Shown piece by piece: positions 21,321 to 33,584 of a stretch of DNA of 64,000 nt (within the stretch, counting starts at the first letter, position 1; every line of letters begins with the position of its first letter). The DNA is from Tetradesmus obliquus. Lineage: Eukaryota > Chlorophyta > Chlorophyceae > Sphaeropleales > Scenedesmaceae. The notes below the pieces were generated by a model that saw only the letters and a program-made list of their open reading frames with translations, was not told where the DNA came from and did not search any database. The stretch lies in the NCBI GenBank assembly GCA_030272155.1, contig CP126200.1, positions 4,526,001 to 4,590,000 of the forward strand, in the 5' to 3' direction. A program made the translations under genes and the position numbers.

Positions 21321-21407
21321 GGAAAAGGGAGCTGCACGTCTTTGACACCCGGAAGGGCGTTGGTGCAAGCACCCTTTTGCGTGTCGAAGACGTGCAGCTC
21401 CTTTTTC
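21321..21407. repeat. Imperfect hairpin, arms about 37 bp
   Basis: The arm around GAGCTGCACGTCTTTGACAC (from about 21329) is nearly the reverse complement of the arm ending GACGTGCAGCTCCTTTTTC (near 21407), with a loop of about 10 bases. It may be the terminal or central part of a MITE-like element. Confidence 0.75.
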
Positions 21408-21483
21408 TGACGATAGAAGAATCAGCCAGCTGGGGGCCTGCAGGCCCATCACGATCAAAGCTCCGCCATGTTTGTAACATGGC

Positions 21484-21645
21484 GAATCTATACAAAGCCA
21501 GGATTCCAAAGGACGCTGGTGATGCACAGCTGCGCACCTGCAAGCAATGCTGGACCAGAAGACCCCCCCCCCCCCCCCGCAAAGTCTCCTGGCACTCCGA
21601 GTGGGCTGTTCATGTAGGCACGGCTGCCCGGCATTGCTCCTAGGC
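21484..21645 (+). mobile_element. Dispersed repeat copy (family A)
   Basis: Shares CAAAGCCAGGATTCC.AAGGACGCTGG, GCACAGCTGCGCACCTGCAA, CAAGCAATGCTG, TCTCCTGG.ACTCCGAGTGGG and TGTAGGCACGGCTGCCCGGC with 44886-45035. Contains a run of about 15 C residues. Non-coding; probably a small non-autonomous element. Confidence 0.7.
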
Positions 21646-23580
21646 AGGATAAATGTAACCTGAACGCCCAGCCATGCGCTTCATTGGGCAAACAGCGGTG
21701 AGGCGCGGACAATTTTTGTGCGGGCTACTGCCTGAAGAAGCTTTCATCCTGACAACGGCATGTGATGCGCTTGCGCGATGACTGATGACAGCTGAGTTAC
21801 CCACTGCCAGTGGGAGATCATGGCAATGATGCGGACAATCGCGTCTGGTGATGGTGTGTGACACCAGCGCTGTTGACTGGCACTGCTGCCAACACGCAGT
21901 GCGTGAGACCTGCAAGCAGCTGGCCGCCAAGCGCTGCTGCTGCCGCTGGTAATCTCCACCTGCCCATCAGTGGTGATATGTCATAGTGGGCACAGTACTA
22001 GTGCTGCCAGAGCTGCTGTGGGGGCAGCAGCTGCATAGCTGAGTCTCTTGAGGACTCCTGTAGGTGATAACACAGCCGCCTGTCGCTGTTATGACGTGTC
22101 ACAGGTTGGCAAGGCCTACAGTCACCAGAGTCTCTTGATAAAATAAACCTGCAGATTTTGGTCCAAAGTCCCGTGTCTCGTGATGTGTCCACGGCATGAC
22201 ACACGCCGCAGCAGTCACTGCCAGTCAGGCGGCGATTCCGATGGCGTTGCAAAAGTACTACACTAGGCAGGGCGGCTTGGCGATGCCGCCACACAGCAGA
22301 AGCGGCTTCTTCGCAACACACCTCGGCACCACGAGCAGCCGGCATGCACTCCACACAGCAGCATCAACGCACACACGCCTAAACATAGCCTGCAGCACAC
22401 CGTAACTTATAAATTACATCGCATGCAGGTTACACCTGGCACACCCTCTCATATAAAGTAAGCTATGGCTTGATGGGTAACATCATGATGATGATGATGC
22501 CAGTCAGGCGGCCTGATTTTGAAACTCGCGGTGCACTTTGTGATTGCAGTGAGATCAGCTATCTCTTTCCCAAGTTATTTCCTTACTTTAGAACTCATCA
22601 TAGCTGTGCTCTGGACAACAGTGGCTGCAGACTGGGCCACACTGTGACAGGAAGACCACAAGTTCAGAGCTGAAGTTCATGGAGTTCACCCATGGGTGGC
22701 CATGATCATCACTGATTAGCACGAGCATTTCTTGTTTGCTGACAGCAGAATTACTTCTATGAGCAGTGACTTTTGCACAGCAGAAGATAGAATATTGCTT
22801 CGCTGCTGTGCCGGCAGCCGCTGGCGCGATGCGTGTGGTCATTCAGCAGCTGAGTCACAGCCCTGCCCCAGCTTTCGCAGCCATACCCAGATCCTGTTCA
22901 TCTCACAAAGTAGCCGAAATAGAACGAAAACAGAGTTTCTTTCAACAAATATGCAAACATTGCGAGGCAATGGAGGACAATCTTCTGAATTCACCAATAC
23001 CTAAACCAGAAGGCGAAAAGGTTACGCCATCACCTCTGGCAAGCTGCTACGTCCGCCAGAACACACTTGTTTGAAAACAAAACAACGGCGTGGCATTTGG
23101 TACCGCAGATCGTTTGTTCAAGGCCAAAAACAATCGAAGTCAGGCTGAGCTGCATTCACCATCCTCTTGTGTTATCGAAGGAACGGCCGATTAAAAGTTA
23201 GCATAGTTCACCTGGGTTTCGCGTGCACAGCGTGGCGCCCTTAGCGGGCACAGGAGCTGTGCGTCATATAAAGCTGGAAGGCAGCTTGAAAGGCACCTGT
23301 AGCTTGAATTTAACCCTTCAGGTGAGCTAGAGATTGATGAAGACATTATTGTCTCCGTTGCAGGGGCTATGCGTGCCTCAAGGGGCCTGATTCTGCTTTG
23401 TATTGCTGTAGCAGCTGCCTCAGCTTCCCTCCTCTTGTGCAGCTTGCTTGTCGTCTTCCTTTGCCTCGGATATTGATGTTCTGGTTAGGAAAGCTACCGC
23501 TGCCTCATGTGCTGTGATCTAAATGGTGTTTGCCGCGCCCACTCGTCCTCCCTGCCACACGCCCACGCAGTCCGCCAGCC

Positions 23581-26500
23581 ATGCCGCACAGAGGCTTAGG
23601 CCTAGATGAAACGGAGGCGCTCAGCGGTAGCTTCGCTACCATGCTGACGACACAGGCCTCCACCGAAAACTTCTCAGGCAGCCTGTGTGCAGTATCTCTG
23701 GCGACGAACGAAGATGACAGCACCCTCACAGTGGTTCCTGTGGTCAGCAACGTGAGTTACTTGGCAGGAACCAGCCATCACCCAGCTTGAGTGTGTACCT
23801 TGACTGCAACATGCGCCGGGCAGGCAGCTGTGGTGCACCACACAGTGGATGACTCGCTGCTGCCGTTGTTGAACACTCCGCAGGTGGCGCTGTCTGCTGG
23901 AGACCCTGCCCCAGCCGCTGACAAGTCAGCCAACACTGCAGCAGCTGGGGAGCGGCGGCGCTTGTTCTTTGCCCAGGCAGCAGCAGATGCAACAGAGGAG
24001 CACATAAAGCAGTGGTTCAGCCTGTACGGGCTTGTAGAGTCTGTGCAGCTGTTCAACGAAGCAACAAACGGCATCAGCAGCGGCTATGGCTATGTAACAA
24101 TGTCTAGCAACGAGCAGGCGGCAGCAGCACTGGCAGCAGTGCAGCAGAACCCACAGCTGCAGACACCTGTGGGCTTCCTGAACGTCAGCTGGCCGCTTGA
24201 CGAGCCAGGTGCAGCAGCACCCACAGCAGCAGCAGCAGCACCGGGCACCTCACCAAACCCCATGTCATCTCTAGCGGCAAACGCTGACCGCACGGTGAGC
24301 AAGCTGCTGCAGCAGCCATTGTGTAGGACATGCCCTGGTTGTGGATCAAGTCCAGCCAACTAATGAAACATGCCAACCATTGCACAGTATGCACAGTAAG
24401 CTCTTGCATCAGCACGGGTTCATGTGCCTGCAATGGCGCATGGGGCTGCAGCATCATGTGTCCTTGTATGGTTTCTGTTGCTGACTGGTCCTGCTCCTGC
24501 TGCTGCCCCCTCTGCTGCCGCCGCTGCTGCTGTGCCTTTTGTTTGACTTTCAGCTTTTCTTCGCTAAGGTGCCGCCCACTGCGCTGGCCAGTGAGGTGGA
24601 GCTGCTGTTTGGCAGCTTTGGCAAGTTGGCAGAGGTGAACCTGTTCCGCGCGTGGGCAGGAGCCAAGCACAGCAAGGTGAGCAGCCACACCCAGACAAGC
24701 AAGCATACTTGTAGCAAGCATACCTGCAGCAAGCATACTTACAGCAAGCTTACCTGCAGCAGGCACAACTGCCGCCAGCGCAACTGCTGCAGGCGCACGT
24801 GAGGCGGATGTATTATGTGATTACCATCAGGCAGTTTCTACCGGCTGACCTGTCACCAGTGTTGCAAATCTGCAATTTGGCACACTTGACGCGGCTGGAC
24901 ATCTGTGGAAACAACCTGCCAACCATGACGAATCAAGAAGCTGCCATGCTGCGATGTGTGCCAGCAACTGTGCGTGTGTACTACACACGCCTCAGCGACT
25001 GCCTGCCTAACCGCGTGCCTGCGTCCCGCCCTGCCTGCCTGCCTGCGCTTCAGGGCTGCGGCCTGATCACATATGTGGACAGGCAGTGTGCTGCCACTGC
25101 CATCGCGCAGCTGCACGGCAAGTACGTGTTCCCCGGCAGCGACTGCCCCATTGTGGTGGAGTGGATGGACCTCAAGAAGCAGCGCCCAGTCGGTAAGGAT
25201 GCGGCTGCTTGCAGGAAGTTACTTTGTATCAGCTACTATGTGTTTTGCTGCATCCAGTTGTTGTGAGTTCAGCCGGGGAAGGGATTGTGACCCTGTGTGT
25301 TTGTCTTCATGCTGCGTTTTGCAAGCACTGGGACCTGTACTAATGTTGATGCACTGTGCGGATGAGCGCTGGGAGGTAATGGCAGCTGTGCATTGGTAGG
25401 CAATCCTGTTTTTGTACTTGATGTGGCTTCGTTTTCTGCCTGGCATCACACAAAGCAAGCAACACTCACTGTCCTCGCGCACACCACGCACCAGAAGCGA
25501 CATGCTTTTTCTGGCCTCTAAACCCCAGTATATTGCCTGTTGCACCTCCATCTGCTGCTGCAGCCCCGCCGCCGCCCGCCGACAAGCCGCCGCTGGGCTG
25601 CGCGCACGACGCGTACAAGCTGCTGCTGAGCAACATCCCGCTGTCGGTTAGCGAGGCAGACCTCGCTGCGGTGCTGCGGCAGTACGGCCACGTGGTGCAG
25701 CTGGCAGTGGCACCAGACAGCTCCGGGGTGAGCGCTGCTGCTGCTGCAAGTTGTGAACGGATAAAATCATGCGGTAGATACATTTTCCTACGCATATGCA
25801 AGCAGTGCTGGACCAGGTGGTTGTGCTGTGGTTGGATAGTGTGGTGCTGCGGAGCTTGCCTGGCATGTGCACTGCTTCCGTGTCTGCATCGCGTGCTGGC
25901 GGTGCTGCGGTGGCAGTCTGGTGTCTGTGCGGCGCCTGCTGTGTGCAAAACATCGGCAACATTTTTACGTTCTACGCTGTATTGCAGCCTCTGCCCCATG
26001 GACACTGCTGCACCCACCTGTGCCTGGACTTGCTAACGCCCCCTCTGCTGCTGCTGCTGTGCCGTCCTGCAGGCCGCCTCCTCCGGTCACGTATGGTACG
26101 CCACCAAGCAGGCAGCTGACGCACTGCAGTCGCGCGTCAAGGCTGAGCCGGTTTGGCTGCGCGACGCACGCACCAACCAGGACTTGGCCTTAGCCGTGAA
26201 GCGCGCGCGCAAGCCCGGAATGCTGGGCCCTAGCGGCAACAGCTGCATGCCGGGCCGCAACAGCGCGATGACGCCCAACGGCGTCGTGATGAGCAGCAGC
26301 AGCAGCAGCAGCAGCAGCCTGCTGCCGCTGATGCACTTCAGCGGCGGCTACGCCGTGGCCAATGATCCCGGCGCGCAGCTTGCGCAGATGCAGGCGGCGG
26401 GCCTTGCGCGGATCGGCTCCATGGATGCATCCATGCTGGGCCCTGACGTCATCCGGCTGCTGCCACTGCAGCCGTTGGCTGGTGGTATGCAGCCGCAGCA

Positions 26501-27589
26501 GGGCCTGGCGCCAGGCTACATGGCTGTCGATGTGTGCGAGGCGATGCTGGATGCCTCGTATGATCCTGCAGGCCTGGGGCTAGGCGCAACCATGCCTGTG
26601 CACCTGCAGCCCTCCATTGCATCGCAGGTAAGGGGCGCTCCTCGTTAGGTTGCTTCTGCTGCGTCTGTTGCGTCCTGCAATGTCGGACACATGCACGTGG
26701 TGCTGTATGCTCGGGCTGTGGCTGTAGGTTGCTGGCGGCTGCTGTCACTGTATTCTGGTTGGTTCTGGCGACACTGCTGCCAGGGGTGTTGTTTTGTGTG
26801 ATGCAGCAGCTGCATCTTGCCTGACGCCTGTATTGTACGCACCTGCCTGCGTTGCTGCCTGCTATCCTTCCCTGCTTCCCTCTTCGGCAGCAGATGGCTA
26901 GCCAAATGGCTCTGCAGCGCGCGAGCCAGCAGCAGCGCGTCACTGCCAACAGCCAGATGTGCCTCGTGCCCAGTGCAGCTATGAGCTCGGGCCAGCACTG
27001 CATGTCATCTCCCGCCAACATCCTGGGCGGGCTGGACGAGTTTGAAGGGTTTGAAGGCAGCTTCAACATGTCACTGCCACGTGGCGTGCTCGGCATGCCA
27101 GGTGCAGCTCAGCAGCAGGTGGTGTCCATGGTGCAGCAGCCGCTGCTGCAGCAGCAGGCAGCAGGCGCCATGTGGCAGCAGCAGCAGCACGCACGGCCGC
27201 AGCCGCAGATGGTGCAGATGAGCCAGTCTCAGCCGCTGCCGCAGCTGCAGCCCAACCAGCAGCAGCACATGATGGTGCTGCCTCAGAATGCAGCCATGCA
27301 GATGCAGCTGCGCCAGCAGCAGCAGCAGGTGCAGCAGCAGATGCCGCAGCAGTACGCTGCAGGCGCTGGCGCCGGCAGCGTTGGAGGCTACAAGAGTATT
27401 GCTGTGCCGATTGAGGCGCACGAGGTGCACCTGATCGCGGAGAACCTGGTGTTTTTCTCAGCCCGCAGCGGCGCACAGGTCACAATCACGTCTCTGCCCG
27501 GTGCTGCTCTGGCCATCATGATTTCAGGCAGGCCTGACCAGGTGGCTGCAGCGCAATCCCTGCTTGCTGCTGCTCGCAGCAGGGCCTAG
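23581..27589 (+). CDS. Three-RRM RNA-binding protein with degenerate C-terminal KH domain
   Basis: Predicted RNA-binding regulator of 773 aa. Exons: 23581-23751, 23824-24294, 24554-24676, 25054-25192, 25564-25727, 26073-26627, 26891-27589; all in phase. RRM1 (about residues 104-185) has RNP2 LFFAQA and RNP1 SGYGYVTM. RRM2 (about 215-300) has LFFAKVP and GCGLITYV. RRM3 (about 320-400) has LLLSNIPL and GHVWYAT. A Gln/Met-rich linker follows, then a KH-like segment (AVPIEAHEVHLIAENLVFF, SGAQVTITSLPG, ISGRPDQVAAAQSLL). That segment has no GxxG loop, so it may not bind nucleic acid in the usual way. The last acceptor is a cagcag tandem (NAGNAG), allowing one Gln more or less. The RRM layout recalls CELF/CHLAMY1-C3 proteins, but the KH tail differs. 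Confidence 0.82.
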
Positions 27590-27716
27590 GCCGGCAGGCC
27601 TGGTCAGGTAGCTGCAGCACATCCCTGCTTGCTGCTGCATGCAGCAGGGCGTAGTCAGGCAGCTGCAGCGCTGCAGTCCCTGCTTGCTGCTGCAGCTGCC
27701 TGCAGCAGGGCCTCAG
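27535..27716 (+). repeat. Threefold tandem copy of the 3' coding end
   Basis: The end of the RNA-binding gene (GGTGGCTGCAGCGCAATCCC, then TGCTTGCTGCTGCT and CAGCAGGGCC up to the stop at 27589) recurs at about 27605-27652 and 27656-27716 in the 3' flank. Copies are about 60 bases long and diverged. Confidence 0.8.
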
Positions 27717-30700
27717 GTGGCGGCAGTTTTGAGTTGCTTTAGGGTTTGGCAGCTGCTGCCGGAGCAGTTGGAGTGAGCTGTGCCCGCAGATGTATTGCTT
27801 GGAGCCTTGGAGGCGTTTGAGTGCTTGCTTGTCAGGGGTGTGAGACGGATCCCAGGAGCTGGTGCAGTCGTATCGCGCACGGTGCGGTGCGTGAGAAGCA
27901 CGTGTTTGCAACTTGCTGAGGGCTGGGTTGATCGCAGGTCTGATTGAGCAGGGCTGCACTGAACTATATTGATTTGTGTTTTGGACTGGGGACGAGGGCT
28001 CGGCCGGCGAGCATGGTTGTTGTGTCTGGCAGTTTGCTGGTGTGATTGTCAGCCGGCAATAGCCTGGCGTGGTGGTGGCTGCTAACCTTGGGTTTTGCCT
28101 TGATTGAGGCATTCCAGCACTGGCAAGTAGGTGCTTGCACTGCTGAGCGATTGTATTCAGACCTGCCGTGCTATGCTAGCGCGTACATGCTTCGGCTGCC
28201 TGTAGACTGTTGCTGTGCATTACTTGAGGCGCGCTTCAGCAGCTGACGACACTACTACGTTTGCTTGTACAGGAGGTGTGCTGCAGATGCGTTGAGTGCT
28301 GGTGTTGTGAGGCTGGTCAGAAGAGATTCGCTGCTGCTGCTGCTTTTGCCGTGTGATACTGTGTGCGGGCTGGTGCCCCTAGGCGGGCTGGGATGCTACA
28401 AACACTCTAGCCTGGCTGCGTGAGGGGTCAACAGCTTGAGTTGCCATACCCCAACTTGACATTGTTTCTGACACTAGACACATCCATTGGAGTGGCAACA
28501 CCTGCATTGATTGCATACACCCTGGCCCGCTCACGGCAACTAGCAGTGGGCAGGGCACGTTGAGGATGGAGCTTCAGCTGTCAGTGCTTGCTGCAGCTTT
28601 GAAAGCTGCAGACACTGGCAAACATGCATTGCATGCTCGGTAGGCCTGTGCGGTGCATTCCTTCAGTCACATGCGTTGCTGGCTGTGTTGTCTTGCTGTA
28701 CATGCAGTGCAAGTTTGCGGCTCCTGCAGTTGGCAGTGCTGGGCAGAGCGTGAAATGCTGAAGCAACAAAGGTGCTGTCACTGCACGTGGCTGGCGCGTT
28801 GGTGGTGTTCTTGAAACGTGGGGTCCTGCTGTCGTGCTGGTGCCTGCTTAATCCACACACCTGTTCAACCATCACTGCAGCGTGTGTACGAACTTTCTGA
28901 TCATCAGCGCAACACGCGCAGCGGTACCCACAGCGATTGGTGCAGCTTGTTGCAGCACGTCCAATGCGCTGCGCTGCGGTTATCATGCTGCTACGTGTCG
29001 CTGTGTTGCATATACCTTGTGCCAAGGCCTGTCACAATTATGCTCGACGTGGCTGTCACTAACTGTGAAAGCAGGCAGTGGCACCCTGCGCATGTCTCTC
29101 AGAGGCTTGCTGTACTAGACCTTGCCTGCCTGGCTTATGTGTAGAACTGCCATTAAATCTGCAGGCTGCTACTCGCATTCATGTGCTTGCAGTTGTGCTT
29201 GTGGGCCCCATGTTGAATGGGCGGCATTGTGCGCTTGTGGACGGGTTTAGTGCATGCTCTTGATGCCGCATGGGAGCACCAGCAGCAAGGGTGGGACCAC
29301 GCCGTGTGCTTCAACAGATGCAGGCCACAGGCTCACTTTGTTGTGCTGCTTGGAGCATCCAGCAATGCGTGTGTTGTGTGCAGGCCCTTAACTCTGTCCA
29401 CTGTCAGTCCATGGTTGCATCTACAACACGGCATGATGCGTTGATTCCGGTTTGCTTCATTCCCGTTTGCTTGGTTGTGTGTGACGGCTGCATGGTGTGG
29501 TGCGCGTCGAAAGCAGCTGCTGTCGGCGTGCTGCGGCGCAGTGGGCGCCTGCTCGCCTGACTATGCCTGACGCAAAAGGCTTTGGTGCATAAGATATGCA
29601 TGGCGGCGGTTTCTGGGTGCAGCTAGAAGAGCTCACCTCAGACTTCGGATGGTGGGCAGTCTGGGTTGTGGAATAGTTCAACTTGAAATAGTATAACTGG
29701 CATTGTTGGCAGAGAATGGCTGGCGGCGGGTGACAGCTGGTCTGACTGTCATGCAGCCGTGCTGTGCTGGCAGGCTCTGCCGTGGTTGCCACCCATTGAT
29801 TCAGCAGAGAACAGGCCCTACCTGAATGCCGTGCGCTGGCGGCTATCTGGTCCAACAAGCTACGTCCGACGCGGTATTGCCATCAACGTTACATGCGCGT
29901 TTACTTGTACCGCCCACATCACACCACATGTGACAGCAACTGTCTGAGTGGGCTCAACATCATGCATTGCGCCTTGGCTAAGGTGACATGCTGCACCTGC
30001 AGACTGCTGCGAGGTGGCACGCATGCGTTCTTCCCAATGCACTGCTGTGAGACTGGCATCTGAATGTTGCAATATGCAGCAGCCACCGCTGCTCTCGTTA
30101 ACCGTCCTCTTCAGCAGCATGCGGCTGGTGGGCAGCAGTTGCCGAACATGGTTGGGCTGGCTTGGGTTAGTTGCGCTGGATGGGCCGGCTCGGCCTTTTG
30201 TTCGTGTATGGCGAGGGTTTGTTCGTGTGTGGCATGATGCGAGGCTGGCTGGCAGCCATACTGGGGGTTGATGCTGTGCTTATCTGTTGCATTGTGCAGC
30301 GGCGTTTACCCCACACGGGCCGCCGCTGCGCTCCTGTTAGTCCTTTTGCTGTCTGCCGCCTTGTTTGCATGTCGTGTTGGTGAGCCGCCAGCATCATGTG
30401 CTGTTGACGGCAGTGTACAGACGGCTCTGTCGTCGTTAGGGCCGCTTGCCGTACCGCTCCGTGTCTGCGGTGTACTTGCATTTTGCCAGGCATGCTGTGT
30501 ATGCATGCTGTGCTTTGAGCTGTTGAGGCTCATAGCTGAGCTGATACTGTGTACACGTGTACATTGCACCCACCCGCTCATCACCATGTGGGCACTGCTG
30601 CTTCGTGCTCGCTCTCACATTGGCGCAGGCCACGCTCTGTTGTTGTGCTGTGGCCTGGCCCTTTCGACACCTGCTTCATTGAGATGTTTGTCAACTTGCG

Positions 30701-31629
30701 GTTGCCCCGGAACATAACAGTTGGCGGAATGCATTGTCGAGCTTCCAGCGAGCTCCACTTTGGCCCTTCCCTCCTTGCAGCCAGGATGTGTTGCTGCATT
30801 GCCGCCTGCGGCATCTGTGAGAGAATCAGCGGCCGCGGGACGCTGCTGCATTCAGAGCAGCTGCCCGCGGCTGAGCTGAGGTGTGTGGTTGTGTGTCTGT
30901 GCTGTGGCGTTTTGCGCACTGTGAGGACATGTGACAGTGCTGTACCCCGTGAGATGGGGGCTTGCTATCACTGCAGGCGTGGATGCCATTCAAGGGTAGA
31001 GGGCTTTTGATCTTGTTGTGTATGAGCGCGATGTGTCCTCGTACTTGCTTTGTACCTGACAAACGCATGCAGGTGATGTTCGTTCGTTCACTGTAACTCC
31101 TTATGAATACTCCTGCTCCTTACGTGATTTGAACAATACAGTGACAATAGCCTTCCCAGCTTTCACTGTTACAGTGTCATCCTTACATGCGATCCGGCCG
31201 GCATCAGTGCCAGGAATGCACATGCACAGCACTTTGCCGTGTGCACTTTGTGCATAAATTGACGTTGCTCAGCCAAAGCCGTTCTTGCTGATTCGAGTGA
31301 TTGCTGTGCTGCAGAAATGCCAGGGGCACACACGAGCACATCATTGCGCAGTTTAGCATGCTGAAAAGGGGACGTTCCACTCCTGTCGAGCTTGTCACAA
31401 AGACAACCATTGTAGGGTGGTTCAGCTCCTCAGGAATGTGAGCAGTGCTGCACAGCTGCTCAAGCAGCCAGCATGGCCCCACAGACCAGCTGGCTGGCGG
31501 CGGCTGCCTCTTGTAACGCCCAAGCTGCCGTCCAGGCTAGCCTGGTGTAGTCAGGCTGAGCAAACGCAAACCCTGCCGTGCACAACTGCAGTAATGCTCT
31601 TCAAGCACCAGGCAGCTGCAGGGTAGTGC
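27717..31629. other. Long stretch without recognised gene
   Basis: GT-rich on the plus strand with many short open frames, none with a family signature or a convincing splice chain. It may be a long 3' UTR followed by intergenic DNA. No tRNA, rRNA or repeat array was recognised. Confidence 0.45.
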
Positions 31630-32554
31630 ATGCCGCTGCTTGTAACATCCCCTTCCTTAACTTACGCGGGTGTTAGGTGTGAACACACCACGCGTAGCTC
31701 GTTCATTCATTCATGCATGCCGCTGCAGCGGCTAGCTCTTGCTGTCATGCAGGGTGGGGTCACAACAGCGTCAAGAAACCTTCTTTCGGAAAGGATACAA
31801 GTCGAACACCTGACTTGTTCTTGGTTGCAGCTTGTCAAACACAACAGCCCAAGATCATCTTCACCGTATGCATGCGTTGTGAAGGATGATGGTGGTGCCA
31901 CTGGTGGTGGTGGTGGCTGGCTGAAATTCAGGTGGAGGTTGCACAATGCAGCGCTGCAGACACTGCGGAACTTAGTACTGGACAACTTTCAAAACCACAA
32001 CGTGACAGTCCGTTCGCTGCACGGCATCTCAAGGTGTGAATTATGTACATGGGCCAGCCCTGGTGTTGCCACCAGGGTGCGATGCTGAGGACAAACAGAG
32101 CTGGTGCGGTCACAAGCACACAGCGGCTTGTTCCGGGCGCACCGTGGGTACAATTCTTAATACATACATGCGAAAGGACGCGCTGTTGGCAGCATTACTA
32201 CGCCGCATTGGGCCAACATGCTGGGTGGTGTATATGCCTGGTGCTGCCCATCCCTTTGCACACAAGCTCGACAGCCAAAAAGATGGCACGGCATTCACAA
32301 GGCTTCCAGCATACCAGAGTGTACACGCAGGCCACAACCACGTGCTGCTGACGATCAGGTACAATCTTGCGTGGCACACGCAGGCCATCTGCATACGAAC
32401 CCACGTTATAGAACGTGTCACAAACACATCGCGGCGTCCAAAAGATACGTATACGCTGCCATGCTGCATGCATTTGTTCACTAGCACAGCGCTGCTGGTG
32501 GCGTGCTGCACCTGGCATGCTGGGTGTGACTGTCAGCTGCATGCTGCGCTGTAG
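31630..32554 (+). other. Two overlapping open frames of unknown nature
   Basis: Frames 31630-32088 and 32036-32554 are open on the plus strand; the first follows no clear promoter and contains a Gly run. Residue use (for example WLKFRWRLHNAALQTLRNL) is less repetitive than most spurious frames here. I find no family and no start or splice evidence. They could be remnants of a gene or element next to the arrays. Confidence 0.2.
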
Positions 32555-33577
32555 TTGAATCCCACTGCGCACCACCCCTGCAGCTCAAGCTGCACTGCAT
32601 GCATTGATTAACGTAAAACCCCGTTGCTTCACCCTTCCCCTGCTGCATGCGTTTGACTAAACGTAAAAACCCCATTGCTTCACCCCGTCCCTGCTGCATG
32701 CGGTTGATCAACGTAAAAACCCCATTGCTTCCCCCCTTCCCCTGCTGCATGCCTTTGAATACTTTAAAAAAACCCGTTGCTTCGCCCTTCCCTGCTGCAT
32801 GCGTTTGATGAACGTAAAAACCCCCGTTGCTTCACCTCTTCCTTCACAACAACCAGTCAGCAAGGCTGCAAAACTCACATGCAGCGGCCCTGGTACATGG
32901 AAGCACGGCAGGCGCCGCTAGATACGTGCAAAGCACAAGGTAAGTATGGATGTGCACCCTCCGCAGTAAGCCTGCTGAAGGGTGCCAAGGCTGTGCAGTA
33001 CAGCCGCAAACATTAAACCAACTATCATATGGATGCATGCCTGTAGCGTGTATTAACGTGGAAACCCCATTGCTTCACCCCTTCCCTGCTGCATGCGTTT
33101 GACATACGTAAGATCCCACGTTGCTTCACCCCTTTCTCCACAACAAGCAGTCAGCAAAGCTGCAAAACGCACATGCAGCGGCCCTGGAAGCACGGCTGGC
33201 GCCGCGAGAAAAACGCAAAGCACAACATGAGTATGGTTGTGTGCACCCTGCGCAGCAAGTCTGCTGAAGGGTGCCAAGGCTGTGCAGTACAGCCGCAAAC
33301 ATTAAACCAACTATCGTTTGGATGCATGCCTGTAGCGTGCACAGCAGCAGCACGAAGCACAAGGGGCGCTGCTAGCCGGCAACACAGCTGCTCTCACTCC
33401 AGCCAGTGCAACGGCACATACGGCGCTGAAACTGGTAGCAAACCCCCAATCACACTCGTAACAGCACAGCGCTGCTGGTGGCGTGCTGCACCTGGCATGC
33501 TGGGTGTGACTGTCAGCTGCATGCTGTGCTGCAGTTGAATCCCACAGCGCACCGTCCCTGCAGCTCATGCTGCACTG
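32460..33577 (+). repeat. Direct-repeat blocks flanking the retrotransposon
   Basis: A block of about 115 bases at 32472-32595 (CGCTGCTGGTGGCGTGCTGC to CTGCACTGCATGC) recurs at 33462-33580. A second block of about 200 bases at 32848-33046 (containing ATGCAGCGGCCCTGG and AAACATTAAACCAACTATC) recurs at 33140-33345. The end of the second block appears a third time at 40262-40400, directly beyond the retrotransposon. Confidence 0.85.
32595..32843 (+). repeat. Satellite-like array, unit about 50 bp, five copies
   Basis: Units start CTGCATGCGTTTGAT and contain AACGTAAAAACCCC and TTGCTTCACCCCTTCC, at 32595, 32643, 32694, 32745 and 32795. Two further units lie at about 33041-33138. Confidence 0.9.
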
Positions 33578-33584
33578 CATGCGT

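Larger units (their letters stand above)
20801..23580. other. Gene-poor stretch with repeat elements
   Basis: Contains the hairpin at 21321-21407 and a dispersed repeat copy at 21484-21640 (listed separately). A mixed stretch with weak open frames follows (22480-23080). No protein family recognised. Confidence 0.45.

Noticed and set aside
21187-21643. Opposed open frames across the hairpin
   Set aside because: Their sequence comes from repeat and hairpin DNA and a poly-C run; no family signature.
27717-31629. Several 60-150-codon open frames
   Set aside because: They overlap on both strands, show no motifs, no splice chain and a composition like the surrounding GT-rich sequence.
32595-33138. 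CRISPR-like array
   Set aside because: Units are contiguous and diverged with no unique spacers; it is a eukaryotic satellite-type tandem repeat.
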